DNA of 64,000 bases from Dyadobacter beijingensis DSM 21582 (GTDB lineage: Bacteria > Bacteroidota > Bacteroidia > Cytophagales > Spirosomataceae): the NCBI RefSeq assembly GCF_000382205.1, contig NZ_KB907788.1:372001-436000 (forward strand). Reading direction: 5' to 3'. The translations under genes and the position numbers were made by a program. The notes beneath the pieces are model-generated. The model worked only from the letters and a program-made list of their open reading frames with translations. It was not told the origin of the DNA and ran no database searches. This document shows positions 8,832 to 17,332 of the stretch, one piece after another (the stretch's first letter is position 1; each line of letters opens with the position of its first letter).

Positions 8832-10160
8832 ATGGATCAGTACCAGGAATACAGTCTCGAAGATTTCGTGCTCGATGCCCGTTTTCAGGGTTGGGTGCGG
8901 CATCAACACGCACAGGATGAGCTGTTCTGGCAACAATATATTGGTCGCAACCCCGCACAGGCGGACGACATTCACAGCGCACACAAGCTGCTCGCCGGCG
9001 TGTACCGGCATTACCGAACCGAAATAGACGAAGCGGAAATTGACCTCGAAATACAGGGGCTTTTGGAACGCGTCAGAGCGGAGAAGCAGCGGGTGGTGTG
9101 GAGAAAGGAGGAAGGGAAGGAACGGGACGGAAGGGAGGTTGCGCTGGTGGCGGAGCTGGCTCGTAGGGAGCCGGTTGATGCTAGTGGGGCAGGTGTTGTC
9201 GGCGAGTCAGGTGTTGTCAAGGGGGCAGGTGTCGTCGGCGAGTCAGGTGTTGTCAAGGGGGCAGGTGTTGTCGGCGAGTCAGGTGTGGTCAAGGGGGCAG
9301 GTGTTGTCGGTGGGGCAGGTGTTGGAAAGGGGCGGTTGGGGCGGCCTTGGTATGCGGGTGTTTGGGTACGTTTGGCGGCCATGGCAGTAATTGCTGTCGG
9401 GCTGGGATGGCTTGGATGGCAGTATTATTGTGTCAATTGCGGCTATAATGGCCTCATTTCGGGCAAGACGCTCGTGGAGCGGGTAAATACTTCCGGGAAG
9501 CAGCAGGTTATCAAACTGGCCGACGGCTCGCAGGTGGTACTGTATCCGCAGTCGCGGCTGAGCTTTGCTGAAACATTTCCGGCCGATCAGCGTACCGTGT
9601 ATTTGTCGGGCGATGCGTATTTCCAGGTGGCCAAAGATCCGAAGCGTCCGTTTCTCGTCCATACCACCGATCTGGTAACGAAAGTGCTGGGTACCAGCTT
9701 TTTCGTGCGGGCGCAGGATGCTTCCGACAAGACATTGGTAGAGGTGCGCGAGGGCAGGGTTTCTGTTTTTAAACAAAAAGAATTCGCCGCCCGGAAGAAT
9801 GCACAGGCCAAAACGCCGAACGGAATGGTGCTGACGCCGAACCAGAAACTCATTTTCGAACACGCGAGCAGCGAAATGCGCCGCACGCTGAGCGATAACC
9901 CCGAAATCGTGCCGTCGGATAACCCCAAATCATTTGAATTTGTGAATGCACCCGCTTCCACCGTGCTGACCGACATCGAGGAGGCCTACCAGATCGACAT
10001 CATTTTCGACCGTGATGTCATGAAGGGCTGCCCCGTGACGGCGTCGCTCGCGGGCCAGCCGATGTTCAGCAAACTGAGCATTCTCTGCGAGGTGATCGAA
10101 GCGCGGTATGAAGTGCTCGATGGCAAGATTGTCATTTATAGTAAAGGCTGTAAAAGCTAG
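8832..10160 (+). CDS. FecR-type anti-sigma factor with a repetitive linker
   Basis: A 442-residue single-pass protein. The N-terminal about 90 residues are the cytoplasmic sigma-binding part (LEDFVLDARFQGWVRH... FWQQYI). A transmembrane helix lies near residues 178-197 (VRLAAMAVIAVGLGWLGW). The periplasmic part contains the FecR domain (GKTLVERVNTSGKQQVIKLA, LYPQSRLSFAE, VYLSGDAYFQVAKDPKRPF, VTKVLGTSFFV) and a C-terminal STN-like domain (FVNAPASTVLTDIEEAYQI). Between the sigma-binding part and the membrane helix is a 12-residue repeat (GAGVVGESGVVK) in three full copies plus a diverged fourth, which is not a family feature. It probably senses the state of the downstream TonB receptor and controls the sigma factor at 8075. 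Confidence 0.92.
   Translation: MDQYQEYSLEDFVLDARFQGWVRHQHAQDELFWQQYIGRNPAQADDIHSAHKLLAGVYRHYRTEIDEAEIDLEIQGLLERVRAEKQRVVWRKEEGKERDGREVALVAELARREPVDASGAGVVGESGVVKGAGVVGESGVVKGAGVVGESGVVKGAGVVGGAGVGKGRLGRPWYAGVWVRLAAMAVIAVGLGWLGWQYYCVNCGYNGLISGKTLVERVNTSGKQQVIKLADGSQVVLYPQSRLSFAETFPADQRTVYLSGDAYFQVAKDPKRPFLVHTTDLVTKVLGTSFFVRAQDASDKTLVEVREGRVSVFKQKEFAARKNAQAKTPNGMVLTPNQKLIFEHASSEMRRTLSDNPEIVPSDNPKSFEFVNAPASTVLTDIEEAYQIDIIFDRDVMKGCPVTASLAGQPMFSKLSILCEVIEARYEVLDGKIVIYSKGCKS
9186..9329 (+). repeat. 36-bp tandem repeat inside the FecR-type gene
   Basis: Three copies of a 36-bp unit (9186-9221, 9222-9257, 9258-9293) differ by only one or two bases, followed by a diverged fourth copy (9294-9329). 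Copy-number change keeps the frame and would lengthen or shorten the cytoplasmic linker by 12 residues per unit. Confidence 0.9.
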
Positions 10161-10232
10161 AAAATCCTTTTCAACCCATTCAAACCCCGGATGCCGATGC
10201 GTATATAGAAGAAAGTTTACCATAAAAAAAGA

Positions 10233-10260
10233 GTCGGACAATGCTACCAACATGCCCGAC
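10233..10260 (+). promoter_or_regulatory. Leader stem-loop upstream of the TonB receptor gene
   Basis: GTCGG (10233-10237) pairs with CCGAC (10256-10260); an A-C mismatch follows, then CA/TG and TG/CA pairs around a CTACCAA loop, with one bulged A. It lies 106 nt before the receptor ATG. A structure of the same design precedes the receptor gene of the second sigma/FecR module (62292-62319). Confidence 0.45.
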
Positions 10261-10366
10261 CCTCATGAATCCCCATATTTGTTTTCGACCGCAAATACTA
10301 TCCGTACTAAGAAGGATAACGGGGATTGTTTTATCAAAATCTAACCTCAATAAAACAGTCAAATGT

Positions 10367-13312
10367 ATGAAAGAAGCTTTTAAGTTTCAATTTATTTTCA
10401 GAGTCATGCGGATATCGCTGTGCCAGTTTTTACTTGTTGGGTTGTGGGCGCTCGGTACGGCCAGGGCGACGGACGGCAATGCGCAGGCACTTTTGTCTAA
10501 AAAAGTGAATGTCGATATCCATGAGCAGGACATCGAAAATGTGCTGGGAAATCTGGAAAAGCAGGTGAACGGCAAGTTTGTATACAGCGCTAAAATGATC
10601 GGCAGCGAACGGAAAGTGACGATCAAGGCGAGCCAGAAGCCCTTATATAAAGTATTGGACGAAACGTTGAAACCACTCGGTTTGCATTACCGGGTGACGG
10701 ATAACCTGATCATCATCAGTCGCTCCGATAAATCGGTCGGTGCGCCCGCGACGGGTATCCGCAGCCGGGAAGCAGGATATACCGTGGCGGGGAAGATCAC
10801 CGACGTAGCGGGCGAAACCCTCAGCGGCGTGACCGTTATCCTCAGCCACAACAACCTCGGCGTCGTGACCGATATTAACGGGACGTACAGCTTTTCCGAC
10901 ATTCCTGATGGTGCCTATACGTTGACTGTGACCAGCATTGGTTTCACTGCCATCAAAAAGGAAATACAGGTAGCCGGTGCCGATGTGCAGCTGAATATCG
11001 AAATGAAGGACGACATTCTGCAATTGCAGGAGATCGTCGTAACGGGCGGTAACCCGAAGAAGAAGATCGAAAGCAGCGTCGCTATCACGACCATTAACAA
11101 CAAAGACATTCAAACCCGCGCGCCATTGAACAGTACCGACCTCCTGAAAGCTATCCCAGGCCTGACAGTGGAAAGTACTGGCGGCGACGGGCCCGGCAAC
11201 GTGTGGGTACGGGGCTTTCCGCAGCAAGGCGGCTATATTTTCCTGGGCATTATGGAAGATGGTTTACCAGTATTGCCCACAGGCTTCAACTCCATTCCTT
11301 CCGTGGACCAGTATTATAAAACCGATTTGACAATCAAGAACATAGAGGCCGTGCGTGGCGGTAATGCGTCGATCGTGATGGCTAATACGCCCGGCGCGGT
11401 GATCAACAACCTGAGCTATACTGGCGCGGAGAAAACATATGGTAAATTCAAGGCGACGACCGGTCTTTCGCAAGGACTTTATCGCGTGGACGGTAATGTG
11501 GGCGGCAAGGTAAGCGACCAGGTCCGGTACAATATCGGCGGGTTCTTCCGCACCGATAAAGGCATTGTGCCTCCCGGCTATACCGCCAACCAGGGCGGCC
11601 AGCTGAAAGGCAATATGACTTTCAATTTCAAAAACCAGAAAGGCTTCGTGCGCGTGTACGGGAAGTATCTCAATGACAAAGTGCAATGGATGCTCACCAG
11701 CTTTTATCCTTACGACGGAACGGGCAAACCGACGAAAACAGACAATTTCGACATGGTAACCCAGTCGCTGGCGACCATTGATACGAAATTCAGCTATACC
11801 GATGCGAACGGCGTAATGCGCAACTACAACTTCGCCGACGGCATTCATACCAAACTGGCTTCCGGCGGGTTCCAGTTCAACTACCTGCTCAACAACGGCT
11901 GGGAACTGAACAACAACTTCCGCTACCAGCACACCAACCGCACCGTGACCGCCGGCATTCCGGCCAGCATCGGCACCTACACCGGCGCCACGCCTTACTA
12001 TTACCTCGACGGCTCGGCGGCCGATCTGAAAGCGGGCGACAAGATCGTGAATGTGACCGGCATCGGCCAGGAGGGCAAGGATGTGCAGATCGTGGATTAC
12101 CTGGACCTGAAAAAGACAGTCGGCAAGCACAATGTGGGCTTCGGGCTGGGCATTCACCAGTACAACCGGAACGACGGGCCTAACTACAATTTCTCTTACC
12201 AGCAGGAGTTTAAGGAGAACCCAAAAAGATTGCTGAACTCTCCGACAGCCGCCAAAATGACGGCCACCAACCTGGCTACCGTAATCGGCGACACGCGCAC
12301 ATTGTCGGCCTACGCATCCGATGAGATCACATTGAGCCCGAAATGGCGCCTCGACCTCGGCGTGCGCATCGATAATCAGAATGTGGACGGCAAGAGGCCA
12401 TTCTACGCATTCAAAGCCGACGGCACGCCGGATTACACGAAAGGCGCCGGCCTGACGATCGCCGGTTATACGGATTACTCCGAAACGATCACCAACTGGG
12501 CGGGCACAGCCGGTTTGAACTACAAAATCAATAATGAAGCGGCGCTTTTCGCACGCGCTACACGTGCCTATAATGCGCCTACCATCGCGGATTACAACGC
12601 TACTGCATACGATCCCGCGAAGATCAAGAAACGTCCTGTGTACCTGGGTGAAGTGGGGGTGAAGTATGCGAAAAACGACTTTTCGCTGTTTGCTTCTGCC
12701 AGCTATTCCGCGATCAAAAATGTGTCGTTGTCCATTACCGTACCGACCATTTCCTCGGGTAACCAGGTACTCGTCGCATTCGGTTCGACGCGTACTTACA
12801 GCGCCGAGTTCGAGGCTTCGTACAAGCTCACGAAGGCCATCAGCCTGCGCTGGACGGGTACTTTGCAGGATTCGAAATACACCGATTACACGGCGAACAC
12901 CAATACCAACTCGGCCATCGTGGCTATCCTGGGAGATACTACTTACAGTTTTACGGGAAAAAGAACGGAGCGCGTGCCCGTTTTCAATACCGAACTGTCG
13001 GCCAACTACGATTACAAGAAATTCAACCTGTACCTGGCCGGGAACTACATCGGCGCCCGCTTTACCGCGCCGAGCGACAGCTACAAACTGCCTGCCTATG
13101 TGCTCATGAAAGGCGGTGCGGGTTACAATTTTACCAAGGCGGTCAACGCGCGGTTCTGGGTGGATAACCTGCTGAATGCACGGGTGCTGACGGAAGGCGA
13201 CGTGCGCGGCGACCAGTTCCGCAACTTCGCCGCCGTGGAAAAAGGAACAATGATGCCGGGACGGACGATTCTTCCGAGGAGTTTTTGGCTCTCGGTGTCT
13301 TACGAGTTTTAA
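10367..13312 (+). CDS. TonB-dependent outer-membrane receptor with STN domain
   Basis: A 981-residue protein when started at 10367 (MKEAFKFQFIF...), a long signal sequence like that of the receptor at 62410. An STN signalling domain (KVNVDIHEQDIENVL ... LGLHYRVTDNLIIIS) is followed by a carboxypeptidase-regulatory-like domain (YTVAGKITDVAGETLSGVTV), a plug starting near EIVVTGG, and a long beta-barrel ending in the canonical aromatic residue (SVSYEF). It lacks the SusC signature and no SusD gene follows, so it resembles siderophore/FecA-type transducing receptors more than glycan SusC. The STN domain and the adjacent FecR and sigma genes suggest autoregulation through surface signalling. The ligand is unknown; the downstream sugar dehydrogenase suggests a carbohydrate-related substrate or a cofactor. 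Confidence 0.9.
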   Translation: MKEAFKFQFIFRVMRISLCQFLLVGLWALGTARATDGNAQALLSKKVNVDIHEQDIENVLGNLEKQVNGKFVYSAKMIGSERKVTIKASQKPLYKVLDETLKPLGLHYRVTDNLIIISRSDKSVGAPATGIRSREAGYTVAGKITDVAGETLSGVTVILSHNNLGVVTDINGTYSFSDIPDGAYTLTVTSIGFTAIKKEIQVAGADVQLNIEMKDDILQLQEIVVTGGNPKKKIESSVAITTINNKDIQTRAPLNSTDLLKAIPGLTVESTGGDGPGNVWVRGFPQQGGYIFLGIMEDGLPVLPTGFNSIPSVDQYYKTDLTIKNIEAVRGGNASIVMANTPGAVINNLSYTGAEKTYGKFKATTGLSQGLYRVDGNVGGKVSDQVRYNIGGFFRTDKGIVPPGYTANQGGQLKGNMTFNFKNQKGFVRVYGKYLNDKVQWMLTSFYPYDGTGKPTKTDNFDMVTQSLATIDTKFSYTDANGVMRNYNFADGIHTKLASGGFQFNYLLNNGWELNNNFRYQHTNRTVTAGIPASIGTYTGATPYYYLDGSAADLKAGDKIVNVTGIGQEGKDVQIVDYLDLKKTVGKHNVGFGLGIHQYNRNDGPNYNFSYQQEFKENPKRLLNSPTAAKMTATNLATVIGDTRTLSAYASDEITLSPKWRLDLGVRIDNQNVDGKRPFYAFKADGTPDYTKGAGLTIAGYTDYSETITNWAGTAGLNYKINNEAALFARATRAYNAPTIADYNATAYDPAKIKKRPVYLGEVGVKYAKNDFSLFASASYSAIKNVSLSITVPTISSGNQVLVAFGSTRTYSAEFEASYKLTKAISLRWTGTLQDSKYTDYTANTNTNSAIVAILGDTTYSFTGKRTERVPVFNTELSANYDYKKFNLYLAGNYIGARFTAPSDSYKLPAYVLMKGGAGYNFTKAVNARFWVDNLLNARVLTEGDVRGDQFRNFAAVEKGTMMPGRTILPRSFWLSVSYEF

Positions 13313-13419
13313 TACTGATGGATGAAAAGGAAGGTGGGGGCTCCGGCTCCTGCTTTCCGGATTTTGATGCGCATTCACTGAAAGTCATATATAAATGGTT
13401 CACTTTGATGTACATATCT

Positions 13420-16305
13420 ATGCTTAAACCTTTTCCGATCCCGCGCAAAAATTTCCTGTCTTCCGTCCGTTGGTCCGCCAAACTCGTCACGGTAGCCGCG
13501 CTCGCCGCATTTACCATGCAGGACACCGTCACCAAACCTGATGAAAGCCGTTTCACGCCGGTCGTGCTCGCCGACAACCTCGATGAACCGATGGCGTTCG
13601 AAGTGCTGCCCGACGGCTCTTCCTACATTATCGAGCGGAAGGGAGCATTGAAGAAATACAATCCTTCGACGAAAGCGACGGACCTGATCACGAACATTCC
13701 GGTTAATACCAAATATGTGAGTAAGGAAGGCGTCTCACGCGAAGCGGAGGAAGGGCTCATGGGCATTACGCTCGACCCCAATTTTGCCAAAAATCACTGG
13801 ATTTACCTGTATTACGCCCATCCCACGGAGAAAAAGCACATTCTCGCGCGCTGGGACATGGTGGACGACCAGCTGGTGGAAAGCTCGAAAAAAGTAGTGC
13901 TCGAAGTGACGACCCAGCGGGAAGTGTGCTGCCACACCGGCGGCGGAATGACCTGGGACAAGGCGGGCAATCTCTATCTCACCGTCGGTAACAACACCGG
14001 GAACGACAAAGCCGCGCAAACCGACGAGCGCCCCGGCCGCGAAAGCTGGGACGACCAGGGCCACGCGGGCAATACCAATGATTTGAGGGGGAAAATCCTG
14101 CGCATTCACCCGGAGCCGGACGGTACCTATACAATTCCGGAGGGTAATTTGTATCCCAAAGGAACAGCCAAAACACGTCCTGAAATCTACTCGATGGGCC
14201 ACCGCAACCCGTGGCGTATTTCGGTGGACAGCAAAACGGGCTTCTTGTACTGGGGCGAGGTAGGGCCGGATGCGAACGAGGATTCGGAGATAGGGCCGCG
14301 CGGGTACGACGAGCTGAACCAGGCGCGCAAGCCGGGCAATTTCGGATGGCCATGGTTTGTCGGCAATGATCAGGCATTCCCGGTTTTTGACTATGCCAAT
14401 AATAAACCGGGCGAGAAGAAAGACCCGAAAAACCTGGTCAACACCTCGCCGAACAACACCGGCTTGAAAGAGCTGTTCCCGACAGCGCCGAGCTTCATTT
14501 ATTATCCGTACGGGGTTTCTGAAAAATTTCCAGCCGTAGGCTCCGGCTCGCGCAGCGCGACGGGCGGTCCCGTGTACCACCGTACCGATTTCAAGGCACC
14601 CAAAAGACCGTGGCCGGCCTATTACGAAAACAAATGGATCGCCGCCGACTTTTCGAGGGGCTGGATCATGGCCATTACAATGCAGGCGAATGGCGATTAT
14701 GAGTCGATGGAGCGGGTTTTGCCAAGCTACCACCCCGTGCAGCCGATCGATATCAAGTTCGGGCCGGATGGCGATCTGTATATCCTCGAATACGGCAGCA
14801 ACTGGTTCCGCAAGAGCGACAACTCGCGGCTGGTGCGCATCGAGTACAATGGCGGCAACCGTAAACCGGTGGTAGCAGCCGCAGCGGAGAAAAAAGGTGG
14901 TACCGTGCCGTTTGAAACCGTTCTTTCTTCGAAAGGCACGAAGGATTTCGATGGCGACGCACTGAAATACAGCTGGAAAGTAACCAGCCCCGGTACGGCA
15001 CCGAAGGCGTTCACCACCGCCAACCCGACCGTGAAATTCGACAAACCCGGCGTATACACGGCCACACTCACGGTAACGGACACCAAGGGAGCCAGTAACA
15101 GCCAGTCCGTACGCATTATTGCCGGCAACGAGCCGCCGAAAGTCAACATTGCCCTCGATGGCAACAGCACATTCTTTTTTCCGAAAAAACCGATCGGCTA
15201 TACCGTCAATATTTCGGATAAGGAAGACGGCAGTACGGCCGACGGCAAGGTAAAAGCCGACCAGGTGGCGGTGAGTATCGATTATACTTCCGAAGGGTTC
15301 GATTATGCGGAAGTGGCTCAGAGCCAGCGCAGTGTGGATGCGACTACGCAGTTTGCCGTGGCGCAGACATTGATGGGCAAAAGCGATTGTAAAGTATGCC
15401 ATCAGCCGAACACCAAGTCGGTAGGTCCCTCATTTGCAGATATTTCCAATAAATACAGGGGTGATGCGGGCGCGTTGGACAGGCTCGTGAAAAAGGTGCT
15501 GGAAGGCGGCTCTGGCGTGTGGGGCGAGGTGGCGATGGCGGCACACCCGGCGCTTCCCGTGGCCGATGCGGAGGTGATCGTGAAGTACATTCTTAACAGC
15601 ACCGAAAAAACGCTGTCGACATTGCCGTTGCAGGGCCGGTACACTCCGCAAATCCCGAAATCGGACAATGGAAAAGGCTCGGTGATCATCCGCGCAGCTT
15701 ATACCGACCGGCCCGTGGGCTCTTCGAAATCCGTTCCGGCGCAGACGACCGAAGAAATGATCGTGCTCCGCAGCCCTGAAATGAATGCGGCGGAGGCGCC
15801 GGTCACAAAAGGCGTCGAAACGAAGGCATTGGGTGTGGCAGGACAGGGCTTTGCCGTGGTAGCGTTCGAGAACAGCTACATCGCATTCCCGTCCATCGAC
15901 CTCACCGGCATCGATTCCCTCGAACTGAATGCCGCCGCCCAGCAGCGCGAAGGCAGCGTAGGCGGGACCATCGAAGTGCGCCTCGGCTCGCCGACCGGCA
16001 CATTGGTAGGGCAGCAAAAAGTAAACGTCGCCAAACCCGTGGATGTGGCCAAAATGATGGCGGAGTTGGAGAATGGGGCGAAGAAAGAGGGTGGCACGAA
16101 CGGGGCGACGGGATCGGCAGGGACGGCGGCAGCTCCGAAGGCTCCCCCAGCACCACCACGCCGTGCGCCGAACCCGCCCGTCAGGATTGCCATCCAGCCT
16201 ACCACCGGCAAGCAGGACATCTATTTAGTTTTCCGAAACACGGAGGCGAAGCCGATCGAGCCGCTGATGTCGTTTTCAAGAATCAAATTCAAAAACAAAC
16301 CGTAA
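13420..16305 (+). CDS. PQQ-type glucose/sorbosone dehydrogenase fused to PKD, cytochrome c and CBM-like modules
   Basis: A protein of about 961 residues with an N-terminal signal (start 13420; 13408 is an alternative). The first about 470 residues are a six-bladed GSDH-type propeller: LADNLDEPMAFEVLPDG, GLMGITLDPNF, a CCHTGGGMTWD segment and YSMGHRNPWRISVD. A PKD domain follows (VLSSKGTKDFDGDALKYSWKV), then a class I cytochrome c module with CKVCH haem ligation and a probable distal Met (GEVAMAAHP). The C-terminal beta-sandwich resembles CBM6 and is interrupted by a Gly/Ala/Pro-rich insert. Such proteins oxidise sugars in the periplasm and could pass electrons directly to the built-in haem. 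The gene lies 107 nt after the receptor and 12 nt before the epimerase-like gene. Confidence 0.88.
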   Translation: MLKPFPIPRKNFLSSVRWSAKLVTVAALAAFTMQDTVTKPDESRFTPVVLADNLDEPMAFEVLPDGSSYIIERKGALKKYNPSTKATDLITNIPVNTKYVSKEGVSREAEEGLMGITLDPNFAKNHWIYLYYAHPTEKKHILARWDMVDDQLVESSKKVVLEVTTQREVCCHTGGGMTWDKAGNLYLTVGNNTGNDKAAQTDERPGRESWDDQGHAGNTNDLRGKILRIHPEPDGTYTIPEGNLYPKGTAKTRPEIYSMGHRNPWRISVDSKTGFLYWGEVGPDANEDSEIGPRGYDELNQARKPGNFGWPWFVGNDQAFPVFDYANNKPGEKKDPKNLVNTSPNNTGLKELFPTAPSFIYYPYGVSEKFPAVGSGSRSATGGPVYHRTDFKAPKRPWPAYYENKWIAADFSRGWIMAITMQANGDYESMERVLPSYHPVQPIDIKFGPDGDLYILEYGSNWFRKSDNSRLVRIEYNGGNRKPVVAAAAEKKGGTVPFETVLSSKGTKDFDGDALKYSWKVTSPGTAPKAFTTANPTVKFDKPGVYTATLTVTDTKGASNSQSVRIIAGNEPPKVNIALDGNSTFFFPKKPIGYTVNISDKEDGSTADGKVKADQVAVSIDYTSEGFDYAEVAQSQRSVDATTQFAVAQTLMGKSDCKVCHQPNTKSVGPSFADISNKYRGDAGALDRLVKKVLEGGSGVWGEVAMAAHPALPVADAEVIVKYILNSTEKTLSTLPLQGRYTPQIPKSDNGKGSVIIRAAYTDRPVGSSKSVPAQTTEEMIVLRSPEMNAAEAPVTKGVETKALGVAGQGFAVVAFENSYIAFPSIDLTGIDSLELNAAAQQREGSVGGTIEVRLGSPTGTLVGQQKVNVAKPVDVAKMMAELENGAKKEGGTNGATGSAGTAAAPKAPPAPPRRAPNPPVRIAIQPTTGKQDIYLVFRNTEAKPIEPLMSFSRIKFKNKP

Positions 16306-16317
16306 AAAATTGATTTC

Positions 16318-17259
16318 ATGGACATTAATATCAATAGAAGAGACTTTTTGACCCGCGCGGGCGCAATGGCGGCCGGTACGCTTATGGTACCGTCACTCGT
16401 GAAAGCGGCGCAGGAGGCGGGGATGATCGTAGCTGCGAAACCCGCTGGTATCCAGCTTTTTACCGTATTTGAAAAAATGAATACCGATCCGAAAGGGACG
16501 TTGGAGCAGATTGCGAAGATCGGTTATAAGGAAATCGAATCGGCATTCAGCACGCGGGGCAAGTACTACGGCTACGAGCCGAAGGAGTTCAAGGCGCTCG
16601 TGGAAAGCCTGGGTATGACCTGGCGGGCGCATCACGCATTAGGCGCGCCGTTCAAAATGCCGCCGGGACGTAAGCTGCCGACCGGTTCGGACGGCAAGCC
16701 TATCACCATCCCCCCGATGAAAAACCTCCGTGACAATTACCAGGAGCTCGTGGACGACGCGGCGTCGGCCGGGCTAAGCTACCTCGTATGTGCGAGTACG
16801 CCCGTGGGCACGCTCGACGAGATCAAAAGCTCCGTGGAAGTGTTCCAGAAAACAGGGGAAGCTGCAAAAAAGGCCGGACTGCAATTTGCCTACCATAACC
16901 ACGCCACGGAATTCGACCCGGTCCAAGGCGGCAAAACGCCGTATGAACTGGTGCTGTCGCAAACGGATAAGGACCTCGTAAAAATGGAACTCGACCTCGC
17001 CTGGGCGACCAAAGCGAAAAAGGACCCGGTCGCATTGTTCAAGGGGCACCCCGGCCGTTTCCCGCTCTGGCACGTGAAGGATATTAAGGCCGATCTGACT
17101 ACTATCACCGCCGTAGGGACCGGCGTGGTGGAGTTCAAACGCATCTTCGAGGCTGCGCAAATCGCCGGTTTGAAATACTTCTTCGTCGAGTACGACCTCG
17201 CGCCGGGTATGGACACCGTCGGGACGTGCTACACGAACCTGCAAAAAATCCTGGCCTGA
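16318..17259 (+). CDS. Tat-exported sugar phosphate isomerase/epimerase-like TIM barrel
   Basis: A 313-residue protein of the xylose isomerase-like (AP endonuclease 2) superfamily. The N-terminus carries a twin-arginine signal (RRDFL at residues 7-11, then a hydrophobic stretch ending near AQEAG), indicating folded export to the periplasm. The barrel has the family pattern: GIQLFTVFEKM, EQIAKIGYKEIE, FAYHNHATEF, VKMELDLAWATKA and LWHVKDIKAD, with conserved His, Glu and Asp residues for divalent metal. It lies 12 nt after the sugar dehydrogenase gene and is surely cotranscribed. It probably isomerises or oxidises the same periplasmic carbohydrate; the exact reaction is unknown. A strong hairpin follows. 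Confidence 0.88.
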   Translation: MDININRRDFLTRAGAMAAGTLMVPSLVKAAQEAGMIVAAKPAGIQLFTVFEKMNTDPKGTLEQIAKIGYKEIESAFSTRGKYYGYEPKEFKALVESLGMTWRAHHALGAPFKMPPGRKLPTGSDGKPITIPPMKNLRDNYQELVDDAASAGLSYLVCASTPVGTLDEIKSSVEVFQKTGEAAKKAGLQFAYHNHATEFDPVQGGKTPYELVLSQTDKDLVKMELDLAWATKAKKDPVALFKGHPGRFPLWHVKDIKADLTTITAVGTGVVEFKRIFEAAQIAGLKYFFVEYDLAPGMDTVGTCYTNLQKILA

Positions 17260-17288
17260 CGTCCGCCAAACCGGGATTAGCATCGAAA

Positions 17289-17332
17289 CCAGCTGTTTCT
17301 GCCTGCCTTATGGCGCGGGCGGGAACAGCTGG
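17289..17332. terminator. Strong stem-loop between the convergent epimerase and fucosidase genes
   Basis: CCAGCTGTT (17289-17297) and AACAGCTGG (17324-17332) start an 18-bp stem that continues through TCTGCCTGC/GCGGGCGGG-type pairs with three G-U wobbles. The fucosidase stop codon falls in the loop, so the right arm encodes its last residues. It probably terminates transcription from both sides, although no T-run is present. Confidence 0.65.

Noticed and set aside
9186..9329. CRISPR-like array
   Set aside because: Units are contiguous without spacers and encode part of a protein.
11264..13378. 704-codon open frame antisense to the TonB receptor
   Set aside because: It mirrors the receptor gene codon for codon, has no recognisable domain and a composition typical of antisense frames in G+C-rich genes.
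13285..13419. Extension of the sugar dehydrogenase into the receptor gene
   Set aside because: It would overlap conserved receptor codons and place 45 residues before the signal peptide.
13735..15402. 555-codon open frame antisense to the sugar dehydrogenase
   Set aside because: Shadow of a well-supported gene; no domain, signal peptide or plausible composition.
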